Position numbers and translations under genes: made by a program
The notes under the pieces: model-generated
Seen by the model: the letters and a program-made list of their open reading frames with translations, nothing else
Told to the model about the DNA's origin: nothing
Database searches by the model: none
In this document: one piece after another, positions 38,291-50,800 of the stretch
How the letters are laid out: the number at the start of each line of letters is the position of its first letter
Numbering within the stretch: position 1 is the first letter of the stretch
NCBI GenBank assembly: GCA_973895155.1
Contig: OZ316896.1
Location: 15,500,001-15,564,000 of the forward strand
From: Marsupella aquatica
Taxonomy: Eukaryota > Marchantiophyta
Length of the DNA: 64,000 bases
Direction: 5' to 3'

Positions 38291-38432
38291 TGTTGAGGAA
38301 TGATGCGGGAAATGATAATGAGATTCCTCTCTATAGAATGAATGGGTGCATCTCTATATATAGTCTCCGTCTGAGTTATCTTATACGGTAACTATGGTTA
38401 AGGTAACCATGGAGTCTAGTTAGGGTATAACA
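38291..38432 (-). repeat. 3' LTR of the 3.7-kb element (142 bp)
   Basis: Plus strand TGTTGAGGAATG...GGTATAACA, with TG..CA ends and GAATC immediately outside. It contains CTATATATAG, a possible TATA box. Confidence 0.9.
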
Positions 38433-38443
38433 CTCCCCCTTGG
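38433..38443 (-). other. Polypurine tract of the 3.7-kb element
   Basis: CCAAGGGGGAG on the minus strand abuts the 3' LTR, as expected for a plus-strand primer in reverse transcription. Confidence 0.8.
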
Positions 38444-40017
38444 CTATATAGTGATAACTATGTAGACAAAAAGTCTTCTAACTAGATTCTCATGCTTATA
38501 AACATGGTATGATTTGAGTACAAATGAGGAAGGTACTGCCTCGTTAAAACCTTTAACAGCTCTCAAAAACTCTATCAGGGTAATAGAGGAAAAAAAAAAT
38601 CTTGGCTCTAAAAGAAAAAGAGTACAACCTTGTCGGTCCTCAAGTGAATCCGATGGTATGTGGAGTTAACAGCAACAACTCCACTCCGTCAAAATGAACA
38701 AGTTGTCGTATGCTCAACGACTCAACAACAATGCGATATGTCTCCAAATCGCTCACCATCGCGCATACATCCGCACATACATCCTCGCATCGAATACAAA
38801 TTAAAACATATATGAAAAAATGATTAGTAATTAAGTTATTATCATAAAATCACTTGTCCGTGGCTCATCTGCGCAAAGTGTAAAGTATAATAATAAATAA
38901 TGTCATCTCGTGCAACTGAGTGCGTAAAGTATGGGATGTAAAAAGTCCGAAAAATATGATCTCCCCCTCAAAACAAGGTTTCGAGGAATATATTATTCTT
39001 GTAAAACTCAAATATCCAAACTCTCCCTTAGAGTTCAAGGACTCCTAATTAGATTCTTAAATAGAGGGTTCTTGTGCAAAATGCACAATTCGCAAGCGTG
39101 TGTAGTCGACACACAAAGAAATCTCTCAATCTTAGATTTCAAAAACATGTAGTATCAAATAGTTTTTATGTGAAAAATAATCTGCAGCACCAAAGGGTGT
39201 GCATTCACAACACCAGCGGGTGTGTGTATAATATGGCACGTCTGCCCTGCACGTCTGCAGTTCTCATATTTTGACAAAAAGTGTCAAGTCAATATAACTT
39301 CCCAAATAACCCTGTGGAGTCCAAACATTCAGTCGAACGTCCATGTGTGTCATAGCACAGAAAAATGCTAGCTCAAAATGATTCGCTATCTTGCGGAGGT
39401 AAAGTGATATTCATAAACGTCAAACAACTCCGCATAAAATAGTTTAGAGCTAGTGATAGTCAAAAGATCCCACTTAATGACCAAGTACCAAAATGTACTT
39501 GTAGTGGGTAAATCAAGTGTGATTGGGGTTTGAGAAAATAAACTTTCTCCCCCTAAATATGCATTTTATGCATATATTATAGTTGAAAGCTAGAATTAAG
39601 TTGGACCGGACAAAGTTATGGGGTTTGCCCATATTAACCTCTCATTACTCATTCTGATTTGAGTTTACTTTGGGTTTCTAAATATTCACAGTTAAACCCC
39701 TAAAGGGTTATTGATTATCCGCTTTTGGATATGGCCGGAAACTAAGGTCATGGAACTAACCTGAAGTACTGTACCTTAGATTATTCTGGATCTTTCGTGA
39801 GAAACATATCTGCCATCGATCACTGCATCTCAGAAAATCTATACCTTACCAAAATATCTCAAAAACTAGGTCATAGAGCATGGTTAAAGGTATGGTATTA
39901 GTTCCATACTTAAAAACTATCATCTCGCCGAACAATGGCTATAAAAGCTCTCGTTGAGGTTGTTTATGGTGTAAAGACCATGAGGATAAGACCCTTAAGT
40001 AAGATATTGTCCTAATG

Positions 40018-40345
40018 TAGGGTGTAAATGGGTGTAAACCCATGTCAATTGGTGTAAAAGTTGTAAATGGTCAATTTACACACAAAAAGTGTATGGACCA
40101 AAGTTACTCCCCCTGATGGTGTAAATTGGTGTAAACCAGTGTAAATGCTATAAGCAAGTGTAATCTGGTGTAACCAGTGTAAACAAGTATAAACCCAATG
40201 TAAAGTATGGGATTATACAATTGTAAGACATACACCAGTGTAAACTGGTGTCATGAGGTATAATCTAGGATGGTATCATTAGGTGTAAACTAGGGGTGTA
40301 AAATGGTGTAAAAACCATTTTGTGATTGAAGTGGGTGTAACAACC
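40018..40345. repeat. GTGTAAA motif cluster
   Basis: At least a dozen GTGTAAA or GGTGTAAA words occur at irregular 8-30-bp spacing inside the LTR element, for example GGTGTAAATTGGTGTAAACC and GGGGTGTAAAATGGTGTAAA. It is a degenerate short-motif array rather than a fixed-period satellite. Confidence 0.75.
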
Positions 40346-41833
40346 ACTTTGTAAATGGAAAGTAGAGGTATTTGGTATAAAACCATTATTTCCAATGTGC
40401 AAAGTCAAGTAAGGGTGGTATGACATGTAAATATGTCAAATGCATGTAAAGCATGTGTTGCACATGTAAGGCATGTTAATGTATGCAAATTCAACAAGTG
40501 ACATGTAATTTCCCTAAACCAGTTGATGTGTTTACATGTGTAAATTTGCAATGTGCACTTATCATTTTCCATTTCATTTGTTTATCCATAAGTGCAAAAC
40601 ATCCGTTGTCAACAAGATTTTCTTTGTTAATATGTGCATATATGGATAGTTTTTCAAAAATGAAGATTTTGCACTGAAACACATGGGATTCTCTTGTCTT
40701 TGGATAAGTGCACCCAAGCATTTGTATTTCAGAAACTCTTTACTATACTGTGCGTTTAATGAGGGTTGCACTTATCTGGTGTTCGAGTTTTTCTCGAGGA
40801 TTTTGAGATCGAATGTTGCATGTTTAAGTCACTCATGTGTGTCTCTTGAAATCTCACTTGTCGCTTTGGCTCATTCTTTGATTGCGATCAACTTCTCAGG
40901 CTCATTCTTGGACAAGCACAACATGCCATATTTAGGATTCAGAAAATGCTATCAGATCTAGACCCCACAATGATGATTCATTTCTTTCGTTGGATGCCAT
41001 CTCCCGTACGTTCACAACCAAAGCCAAGATGTTCTTCCTCCACGACACTTGCTTCTATCTTCTCCAATTTGATACGACTGTATCAAATGGCTCTTATTGG
41101 AATCTTCATTGAATCAGCAAACGACCAATTCAACATCCATGTGTGGCCTCTTGTAATGCCTGTACTTCACTCGATCGTGTGTAATGGGCATTTCCTTTCA
41201 TCCTTTATGGCTCGCAGATCGACCAACAAGAAACTGTCAGTGGTTGAGAAACATTGTGAAATTCAGGGAAAGAGAAGGCGCCTGCGTTCGTCCCTTATGA
41301 GGTTAGGGTTTTGAAATTTTTTCTTATGATCCCGATCGGGTCCTGATTTGCTCTCGATCCACCCAGCTTCATTCAAGGCTGTCTCTGTTTGGCTTCCGGT
41401 CTCTGCTCTTCTCTTTCTGCCTCTTGTTAAGGTTGTCAACTCATCGCCTCGAGTGATTTAGGTTGATCTAGCCTGGTTGGGTAGAAGGAAGCAGTGCGGC
41501 TGAACTCGATCTCTCTTGCCTCAGCCATAGCTTTCCACTTGACTCAAATCATTGCCTTGAATACCGTTTTCCCACACGATCTTCAGAATCACCCTTCAAA
41601 ACAAAATTTCTTTTGATCATATCACAGCCTTCATAAGCTTGCTCTCGGCGCGACCACAATGCTACATCCTGTCGTTGCTTCAACGTGACTCATGTTCTCT
41701 TGGTGGTGCAAACTACTAGCCTTCTCACTCCCAATTCAATTCTCCTCCATAACTTGGAAATCCTTAAGAGAACATTCATTCATCATAGCCATAGGGAAAT
41801 TCCTAAAAAAAATTCATGATCAAGCTCAGCTGG

Positions 41834-41854
41834 TCTAGAGTCGTGCTGATAACG
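41834..41854 (-). other. Primer-binding site region of the 3.7-kb element
   Basis: On the minus strand CGTTATCAGCACGACTCTAG directly follows the 5' LTR. TTATCAGCACGA-type sites, rather than the usual TGGTATCAGAGC, are familiar from some plant copia elements; the priming tRNA is not established here. Confidence 0.55.
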
Positions 41855-41996
41855 TGTTGAGGAATGATGCGGGAAATGATAATGAGATTCCTCTCTATAG
41901 AATGAATGGGTGCATCTCTATATATAGTCTCCGTCTGAGTTATCTTATACGGTAACTATGGTTAAGGTAACCATGGAGTCTAGTTAGGGTATAACA
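41855..41996 (-). repeat. 5' LTR of the 3.7-kb element (142 bp)
   Basis: Reads the same as 38291-38432 base for base on inspection and is followed by the second GAATC target-site copy. Confidence 0.9.
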
Positions 41997-42001
41997 GAAT
42001 C

Positions 42002-43009
42002 TCTATCGAAAAGTGGGACCCTTCATGTACTCTCAGATAATGAAACCGTTGACCTGGCAACACTGGTGCCAAAAATTCTCTATATTACTTCTCATGGGGT
42101 CCCTAATGACTTCTCACCCAAAAACATAAAGTCATGAAAGAAAACTCCGATGAGCAATTAAAAGGGGAAGGGTGGCACTATCCTGAAGCTTTTGTTTCTC
42201 CTTCACTAACGTTAGGAAGAAATAGCATCTTCCCAAGGTGAAATCTATGAAATGTGCTAATTAAATATTATTTGAATATAAACTAACAATAAGATACTAT
42301 CATAAAGCATAGGCAAGCCTCAAAAGAACATATAGAGCTAATCAGGGGGTCTATGAGAAGAGAATTACAAATACTAAGAGGGGGCCAAAAACACTAAGAG
42401 GGGCCAAAAGATGGTACCTTCCATTTAGAATGTCTCTTTGTGATAGAGCACCCTGACATTGTGTTTCCAAAAGAGGCATTAGGGGGTTTCAAACCTCAAA
42501 ACTTAATGTACCTTAACTATTAGGTTCATGTTACAGACACAACTAACAAATTCATACAGCTTTTTATTAACTTGTCGCCAAATTTTTGGCCCTCGTAATT
42601 ACTCAGGAATTCAAACACAGCAGGGAAGGTCAAGGGGGGTCATGGTGGGTTAGGGCTAGCTAGTAGTGATTTTCCACTTGGCAATGGGAACTCGTATGTG
42701 AGTTAATACTAACCCGAATACAAAATGGAATGGGGGGCGGGTTGATAAAGAAGTTTGTTTGGGGGACATGTTAGTAACATCAGGTAGTTTGGAGGACAGG
42801 TTAGTGAAAAGCTCTGTAACCCATGAATATTGCTGTAAAAAATGATCATATGCCATGACCATTAAGTCATGGCCAACCCTACAGGCTATATACTGAACAT
42901 AAATAATTTAGAAAGCCCTGAAAATAGCTAGCTAGGATCAATTCTTCATGGCCAACGGCCATCATCTGTAACAATGAAGGTTTGAGACGCACTTGATATT
43001 ATAGTCACA
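42002..43009. other. Intergenic DNA, nothing recognised
   Basis: A/T-rich sequence between the LTR element and a Helitron 3' terminus. Only short reading frames are present. Confidence 0.5.
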
Positions 43010-43660
43010 CTAGCCCAATGCCTGTGCATTGCACGAAAGATGTCAAGGTGACAAAAGATGTCAAGGAGAGAAAAGATGTCAAGGTGATAAAAGATGTCGA
43101 GGAGAGAAAAGATGTCGAGGTGATAAAAGATGTCGAGGAGAGAAAATATGTCCAGGTGATAAAAGATGTCAATGAGAGAAAAGATGTTGAGGTGAGCAAA
43201 AGACGTCAAGGTGATAGAAGATGTCGAGGAGAGAAAAGATTTTAAAGAGAGAAAAGATGTCCAAGTGAGAAACATATGTCCAGGAGAGAAAAGATATTGA
43301 GATGACAAAAAATTGAGGAGAGAAAATATGTCTAGGTTAACAAAAGATGTTGAGGAGAGAAACGTGTGCAAATGAGAGAAAAAGATTTTGAGCAGAAAGA
43401 GATGTAAAGTAGAGCAACAGATTTTGAGGTGAGAAAATAAACTTGACACTTGTTCCACCCCTTACCTGCATCTGGAAGGGGCAAGATGAAGCCTCTCCCT
43501 CCCTCTTTTCTCATCCATGTGCCCCCCTTCCCCTTTCTCCTTGCCTCTCCCTCCTTTTGCTTTGTTTCGAAGGCTTTCTTTGGGACAATAAAACCATAGT
43601 AATATTTGTCATAGTTTATGTGTGTGAAAGTCTCATTATTTTGGCACAATGTATATACAA
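43010..43660 (-). mobile_element. Helitron 3' segment, 5' part missing
   Basis: On the minus strand the segment ends CAATGC-ACAG-GCATTG, GG, CTAG at 43013-43010, followed by T. It carries an 18-bp minisatellite (43030-43430) and a C-rich tract (43480-43560) like those in the other copies. No Helitron 5' start is visible before the next element's 3' end at 43661. It is either a truncated copy or the outer 3' end of one composite element running to 45602. Confidence 0.65.
43030..43430 (-). repeat. 18-bp Helitron minisatellite
   Basis: Alternating GATGTCRAGGTGAYAAAA and GATGTCRAGGAGAGAAAA units form 36-bp dimers that decay to the right. Because 18 is a multiple of three, one frame stays open as a repeating hexapeptide; it is unlikely to be a gene. 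Confidence 0.9.
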
Positions 43661-43689
43661 ATAGCCCGATGCCCGTGTGTTGCCCAGAC

Positions 43690-44170
43690 AATGTTGAGGT
43701 GAGAAAAAGACATTGAGGTGAGGAAAGGATATCAAGGAGATAAAAAGATGATGAGATGAGAAAATGACGTTGAGGTGAGAAAACTATGTCGAGGAGAGAA
43801 AGATGTTAGTGAGAAAAACATTAATGAGAGAAAAAATGTCAAGGTGAGAAAATGATATTAAGGTGAGCAAATCATGTCCATGAGAGAAAAAAATATGTGA
43901 AAATGAGAATATGATGCTGAGATGAGTAAAAGATGTCAAAGAGAAAATATCTCGAGAAGAGAAAATATATCAAGGTGAGAAAATGTTGAGGTGAAAAAAG
44001 ATGTTGAGGAGAGAAAAATATGTCAATGTGAAATTGAAAAGAACATTGGGGTGACGAAAATATCTCGAGAGAAAACATGTTAATATGATAAAAAGTAGAG
44101 ATAAAGAGATGTCAAGATGAGAAAAATATGTCAAAGAGAGAAGAATTGTCAAGCTGAGTCAAAGATATTG
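43690..44170 (-). repeat. Helitron minisatellite, degenerate
   Basis: Irregular ~18-20-bp units of the GATGTTGAGGTGAGAAAA type, more diverged than the array at 43030-43430. Confidence 0.8.
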
Positions 44171-45302
44171 AGGCAATGTATGTCCCAAGGTGCTATTGTG
44201 AAAGCAATGTTGTGGAAAGGGTGAGAGCCCCGGGGTCCTCACTTCTTTCCTTCCGACCCATCGCGCGCGAAGAAGTTAGGGGTTTTTTAATTCAACTACG
44301 CGGAAGACTTTAGAAGATTTGTTGAAGAAATATAGGGCTTTTTTAATCCAATTTTGAGACTTATAAGAACTATAGGGTTTTTTAATACCAGGTGTGAGAA
44401 TATTCCTAGAATATTCCATAAAGTTAGGGGTTAAAAAATCTACTTTATTTTCTTAAGTTTTAGGGTGTTTATTACTTGAAAACTTCGCGCTTGATATGAG
44501 ACCTCCCTTGGAGTGAGGCCCCCAAGGGGAGAGCATGGGAGGGAACGCAAGACCGGGGGGGGGGGAGGCTGGGGTGTTACAGGGTCAAGTGTGGTCGCCC
44601 TCAGCTATATGGAGGGAGAGAAATTTACATTTTTTCCCTTTTTTTTCTTCAATCTCCTCTTGTGTGCCCTTCCTTTCTCTCTTTCCAGTCTCCCATCCTG
44701 GCTCTTTGGCACCCTCCCTCCCTTTCCAACATGATTAAGAAAGAGAAGAAGAAACAACATGGAGCAAAAGATAAAGGATATTTGGCAAAAAAACAAAACA
44801 AATCTGATACCAATGTTATGCACATGTCATTTTTGAAAATAGTTAGCCAGCACATGTATTTTGTAAACACCTACCTTAGAAGAAAAAATATCCATGGTAT
44901 TCACTTCCATAGGTGATCCCTTTCACTCAATCCAAGGGTGTCAAAATCATTGAAATATATTGATATATTGGTTTGTTCCTTCTTTTCCACTTTGTAGATT
45001 GCACTAACTCTTTGAGATGGGTTTCTATATATTTTTATTCTAGGGGCCATTGTGTCTTTGGTCAATAAGGTTATTGCAATAAAGAATATAGGATTGAATG
45101 TTAATGTAACTTGGAAAAAGTACTTTATAGAGATTAAAAAAACACAATGTTTTCATCTACTCCTAGTAAACTTAATTTGTTTCCATTTTCCTATAAATCA
45201 TCCCTTTTGAACTAACAACTTAATTTATATTGTACCTTGTCTATACTTTTTACTTTAAGTGAATGGGGCAATCATGTGGGTCTACTTAGATTTTCTTGTC
45301 AG

Positions 45303-45383
45303 ACCCATCCACCCATGATAGCCACATGTCAACTCAATTCCCACCCATCCACCCATGATAGCCACATGTCAACTCAATTCCCA
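45303..45383. repeat. 40-bp tandem duplication
   Basis: ACCCATCCACCCATGATAGC and its following ~20 bp occur twice, starting at 45303 and 45343, with no visible difference. Confidence 0.92.
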
Positions 45384-45602
45384 ATGACCTTTTTCTAGAT
45401 GTTTGTGTACGAGTCTAGGTGTGGGTGGAAGCCCATCTGTGTCTCATGCTAGGACAAACTCTTTATTCTTCCTTACACAGATCTGATGGGCAGAAAAATT
45501 TGAGTTTTAAATCCAATGGTTATAATGAGTTCCCTCCAAAAGTGAATTTTGTAAGCGGACGATGAACACAAAAAGACAGGATTGTATATTATAGTAAGTA
45601 GA

Positions 45603-47442
45603 TATGGATGCTATGCTTGAATGCTTGCACTTGGTGAGGCACCTATTAAAATCGTTGCACTGAAGCTCACATGTACGCAAAGAGCATGGGTAAATTAAAT
45701 ATAGATTCTACTAGTCATATCTTTTGCAAATTAATGCACAATACTCCACAAATCAGTATTCGACAGCAGATATGGTTAATACCATCCTGATCTGCATCTG
45801 GATGGTAACATTTATTTGGCTATCTTCGTATTTAATCTTTTAGGTTCTTCTATGTTCCCCTCGTTTCTATATAATTTTATGATTTGAATAATATTTATTC
45901 ATGATAACACATTTCATCTTATTGTGAAGCCAAATATTTCTAGCTACTTATCACACTCTAAAGACTTGGGAACCCCAAACCACCAAGCAAATGGGAGAAA
46001 ATCTTATCACATGTTATAACCAATCAGCTTATCTATGATTCAAATATTCTAGCTTAGAAGGTGAAGAGATGTTTCTAAATTATCAAAATATCCCTATAAC
46101 TGACAGTTCAAGTCCTGCTCAAATCTTGCATGTCATCTCCTGCTGCCCTGCAATTATGTGCATTTGCCTTGTTTTTTCAGACTGACATGTGCAACTTCAA
46201 GGATATCTCCTTTTAGGAACTTCCTTTATTGCCCATCACAATCTCATGCCCACTTGCTTCAACTTGTTGTTTTGAATGAATTGTCCAATTTGCTGGGTAC
46301 ACTGTCCGCATATCAGTTGTACACAAGTTCTTGTTTAAAGAAAGTTTGTCAATTTTTTGTTTGGTATGTAGGACAATTTGGTTAGAAAGGGTTTCCTCAA
46401 CTATATGAACCAACCCCCCCCCCTCCTCTTCAGTGTGACATTTTGAACACTCTAAAGCTTTTAAAATGAAAGTTCTTTTTACTATTTTTACGCTAATGAT
46501 TTGTAATGTTCTTAGGATATTCCAAAATTTGGTTGAAAAGGCCATAGCTTTTCTTTAAGCCTCAAAATTTGATTTAAATGACCCTAATGTTTTTCCACAA
46601 CAATTATAAAGTTTTTCTTTAAAAGTAAGAAAATGATCGTATGCTTCATTTCACGTGATTTGTTGTTTTCATGGAAAAGAGACCCCCCAGTCCAAACCCA
46701 GGCTGCGCAAGAATAGGATTTGACAACTTGAATTCCCTTTTGACAATCAGAGATGGAGGAGAATTCTCGACTTGACTAAGGATATTGCCTCTACATTACG
46801 TCTGCCCACACTCTCAGCTCTTGACTATAGACCAAACCTATTGTTGAGGTTAGATTATCGATGTCAGTGAGCAATATGGGATTCTAAGGCAAAACTTAGC
46901 GAGCATTTTGAAATTTACTGGCATTACACCATCTTGCGAGACACCATGTTGCAAGTGCAAAAGATCACACCTGCCACGCAACCAAGTAGAGTAGGGTGAT
47001 GAGTCACTTTTGACAGTGGGCAACACACCAGGGAGAGAAGTGTACGACATCGAATCTACATCCTTTGATATTGCGAGATTTAGAGACTAAAGTTGGATCT
47101 GGCAACTGTGGTCTCAAAAGAGCAACCCAAGACTATAAAATTGGGCCATAAATTATCATGTTTTTCCTGAGCAATGGTACCCAGCCCAAATTTTGGGGTA
47201 AGAATGTGACCAAATATTGCCAATAAGTAAAACATAGCCGACTGCTTTGCCCGTCCTCGTGTTTTCTGCATAAATTATGACAACAGCAAACACTGAAAGA
47301 AGGCATGTTAAAGGACAAAAAACCTTTAGAAAAGTACCAAAACACGCTTACAGTCAGAGAGACAATCATAAGATGGAATGACGCATAATGAAACTATTCT
47401 CTGAAGTTTTGTGGAAACATCTGACTGAATTGGGCATATGAT
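45603..47442. other. Intergenic DNA, nothing recognised
   Basis: Short reading frames only (up to 110 codons, no domain). A C-run lies near 46412-46422. The right edge is the copia 3' LTR. Confidence 0.5.
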
Positions 47443-47783
47443 TGAAGGAATTTCTGAGAATGCTTGATTAGTCCTCGGAAGCGAGGTGGATTATATACAG
47501 TATTAACGTCAGACCGTTGAGAGCCAGAAAGAGTAAGAGCCATGGATTAAGATCCACCAGAAGTGACGAACAGAGGCGATGAGCGGCAGCGGAGGTAGAG
47601 TATCCTAAGTGGGTTTTGTCCCAAGCGACTAATGGCCAATAGTAATTAGGTAACTGGACTAATACTAAATGACTAACCGTAAGCAAATTAATTACAGTGT
47701 GGCGACGGCTCTACTAAATGGTTGAGGCAGTTGGCATGATGGTGGGAGAATCTTGAGACAGCGCAAGTCTCAGATTTCCAACA
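47443..47783 (-). repeat. 3' LTR of the copia element (341 bp)
   Basis: Plus strand TGAAGGAATTTCTGAGAATG...ATTTCCAACA with TG..CA ends. It matches 52402-52742 except for about four transitions. Confidence 0.93.
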
Positions 47784-47792
47784 CCCCCTCTT
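47784..47792 (-). other. Polypurine tract of the copia element
   Basis: AAGAGGGGG on the minus strand lies directly upstream of the 3' LTR. Confidence 0.85.
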
Positions 47793-47872
47793 GACCACAT
47801 CTTGCAGACTGCATATAGACACCAAAAAAGGACGATCAGACTGAAGCATCCCGGCGGAGCAGTGAACTCAAA

Positions 47873-50800
47873 TCAATCAAGAGATTTCATTCCTAGTTGG
47901 CCTCTATTTCTGTTGAACTTTAATTTTGAGAGTGCCTTCGTAAAGATGTCAGCAACTTGTTCTTCAGATTTCACATGTTGAACTGAGATCTCTCCTTCTA
48001 GCACTCTTTCCCGGATGAAGTGATGATGTATCTCAAGATGTTTGGTTCGAGCATGAAAGACTGGATTCTTGGCCAACTTGATTGCACTCATGTTGTCACA
48101 GTGCAAATGCAAGTCCTGGACTGTCGGGGCAGAAGACCTCTCAAGGTCCATTGAGATGTCAGAATTCTTGTGCCTTAATTTGCCTGGTGCAATTTTGTTC
48201 TGCCGTAGCTCCTCAATCAGTCTTTTCAGGTAGACGCCCTCCTGAGCTCCATCAGATAGGGCCCTATATTCCGCTTCAGTGGTGGAACGTGACACAGTGG
48301 GCTGGCGTTTGCTGCTCCAGGCAATTGGACCAGCAGCAATTTTGTAAACATACCCCCCGGTAGACCTTCGTGTGTCAGGGCAGGAGTTCCCCCAGTCTGC
48401 ATCAGTGTATCCTTCAAATCTCGAGCGGGCCCCCCTTCTCATAGAACACACCGTGGCCAGTGGTTCCTTTAATATAACGAACAATGTGCATGGCCGCGTC
48501 GAAGTGAGCCTGCTGTGGTTGACTCATGAACCTACTCACTAACCCAACGGAAAATGAAATGTCTGGTCTGGTATTAGTAAGATATATTAGTTTGCCTACT
48601 AACTGACAGTAGGTTGTGATGTCCATGTTGGGAGTGTTGGTATCGGCCGACAACTCTAGACCTTCTGGTAGAGGCGTAGCAGTAGGCTGACAACACTCCA
48701 TGCCGTAGTCGAGTACTAATTGATTAGCATAGATCTGTTGGTGTAAAAGTATACCTTTAGTTGAGCGATGGAAGTCCACTCCAAGATAACGCTTGGCGGT
48801 TCCAAGGTCCTTCATCTCATATTTTGACTGAAGTTGTTGCTTGAGTTCAGCAATCAACTGATCTCCGCTCCCCGTGATAAGCAAGTCATCTACGAAAAGT
48901 AGAATAATTGCTGTCTTGCCATCCCGCTCTTGAAAGTATAGATTGGGATCTAGAGAGCTCCTTGTGCACCCAACTGACCTGATCGAGAAAAGCATCCATC
49001 TCTTCATACCACGCTCTGGGGCTTTGCTTGAGACCGTAAATTGACCTCCGTAATCTGCAAACAAGTTCTTCTCGACCGGGAATAAGAAACCCAGGTGGTT
49101 GTTTCATGAATATAGTTTCCTTTAAGGTGCTATTGAGAAAGGCCGTTACCACATCCATGTGTAGGAGAGGCCAGCCGAGTGCAGCAGCGAGAGCTACAAT
49201 TAGACGGACAGTAGACCATCTGACCACAGGAGCAAACGTTTCTTCATAGTCCAGCCCCTCTCTTTGCTCGTTGCCCCTTGCCACCACCCGAGCTTTGAAT
49301 TTAGAGTTGCCAATGTGATCAATCTTCTCTCTGAGAACCCATCTTGCAGATAGTGCCTTCTCCCCCGGGGGAAGATTGACGAGGTCCCATGTGCCATTTT
49401 TTTCGTGGGCTTGAAGTTCCATTTGCATGGCTTGGACCCAGTGAGGGTCATTCAGGGCAGCACTAAGCTGTATGTCATTGGTGGATTCGGCAATGAGAGA
49501 CAGACAAAGAGCAGTTATCTCAGCAGATAGTGAGACGTGGAAATCATCGTACTTGGCCGGGAGTTTGGTGATACGACCAGATGGAGGCCGGGTACGTTCA
49601 GGAGGTCGGTGACGAGCCCGACGAATGGTAGCAGGTGGAAGCTCTGGGGGTAAGGAGTCGGGAGATGATTAAGGAGCCTGGTCATTGGAGTCGGATGGAT
49701 CCTCCGGTAGAGCAAGATCTTCAGAGTTGGCCGGCACAGTCAGAGTTGGAGATGGGTCTGGCCGGGACTCGTCGTCATCAGAAGAAAATAGATCAAACAA
49801 GCTTTCCTTGTCAGAGGATGAGGACGGTGAGAAATTCCCTGGGATAGTTTCGTCCACAATAACATCACGGGAAATGAGAATTTTGTGGGTGGCAGGATCA
49901 AAGCAGCGATAGGCCTTGCTTTGATCATCATAGCCAACCAGAACACATTTAATTGACTTGACATCAAGCTTGTGACGTAATTCCTTGGGAATGTGAACGT
50001 GGGCGGTGCTGCCAATGATTCTGAAGTGACTCACGTCAGGTTTAGTGGTCGTCAGGCATTCAAACGGTGTAGACAGGTTGAGAGCACGCGTGCTACAGCG
50101 ATTATTAATGTAGTTTGCAGTGCGTAGGAGCTCCTCCCAAAGGAATGCAGGGGCGTTGGATCCAAATGCTAGTGATCTGACAATGTCTAGCAAGGTGCGA
50201 TTTTTCCTTTCCGCAACTCCATTCTGATGGGGAGTCCTAGCTACAGTTAGCTGTCGGGATATACCGTGTGCCTGGCAGAAGGACCGAAATAATTCAGAGG
50301 TGTACTCACCTCCTCTATCACTACGTAGACAAGCAACCTTTGAGTTAAAGGTTACTTCTGCTTGTTGTTTAAAGATTTTGAATACATCGAGAGCTTGACT
50401 CTTGAATTTAAGAGAATAGACCCATGTGTACCTTGAGTAGTCGTCAGTGAATGTAATGATGTACCTTGCACCGGAGAGTGAGGGTACTGGGAGAGGTCCG
50501 CACAAGTCAGTGTGGATCAACTCCAGTGGTTGTTTTGATCGAGAGACAGCTGCCTTGGGGATCTTGTGACGAGTTTGTTTGCCCTTCATACAGGTTTCAC
50601 ACACACATGTGTCTGACTTAAGAATGGGTGCCCCAGTGATAAGATTGTGCCGTGTCATATGAGCCAGCCGCTGGGAACTAGAGTGTCCCAGACGCTGATG
50701 CCAAAGCTGTTGGTCAGAGAGTCGAGATTCGGTGAGGTGGCATTGAGTTGCTACCTTAGGATGAAGAATCGTTCGGCGTTGCTCAGCAATTGTGTGCAGG

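Larger units (their letters stand above)
38291..41996 (-). mobile_element. Non-coding copia-derived LTR retroelement (3.7 kb)
   Basis: Two 142-bp LTRs that look identical by eye flank a 3.4-kb interior, and GAATC repeats directly outside both ends (38286-38290 and 41997-42001). On the minus strand the order is 5' LTR, CGTTATCAGCACGACTCTAG (primer-binding-site position), interior, CCAAGGGGGAG polypurine tract, 3' LTR. TTTTAACGAGGCAGTACC near the polypurine tract resembles the 3' end of plant copia elements. No gag or pol reading frame survives, so it would need proteins from a relative (LARD/TRIM type). Identical LTRs point to a recent insertion. Confidence 0.87.
43661..45602 (-). mobile_element. 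Non-autonomous Helitron (1.9 kb)
   Basis: The 5' end is A|TC at 45602 (TCTACTTACTATAATATACA), followed by GCTTACAAAATTCACTTTTG and GGAGGGAAC, which aligns with the copy starting at 54809. The 3' end is a CAACACACGGGCATCG hairpin with CTAT at 43664-43661, a one-base change from CTAG, then T. The 3' side has the GATGT..GAGAAAA minisatellite (43690-44170). No transposition protein is encoded. A 40-bp tandem duplication lies at 45303-45383. Confidence 0.75.

Noticed and set aside
40946-41314. 122-codon plus-strand frame
   Set aside because: It runs antisense inside the non-coding LTR element and has no domain.
43018-43245. Frame encoding a repeating DVxExK hexapeptide
   Set aside because: It is the in-frame reading of an 18-bp Helitron minisatellite; other copies of the array break the frame.
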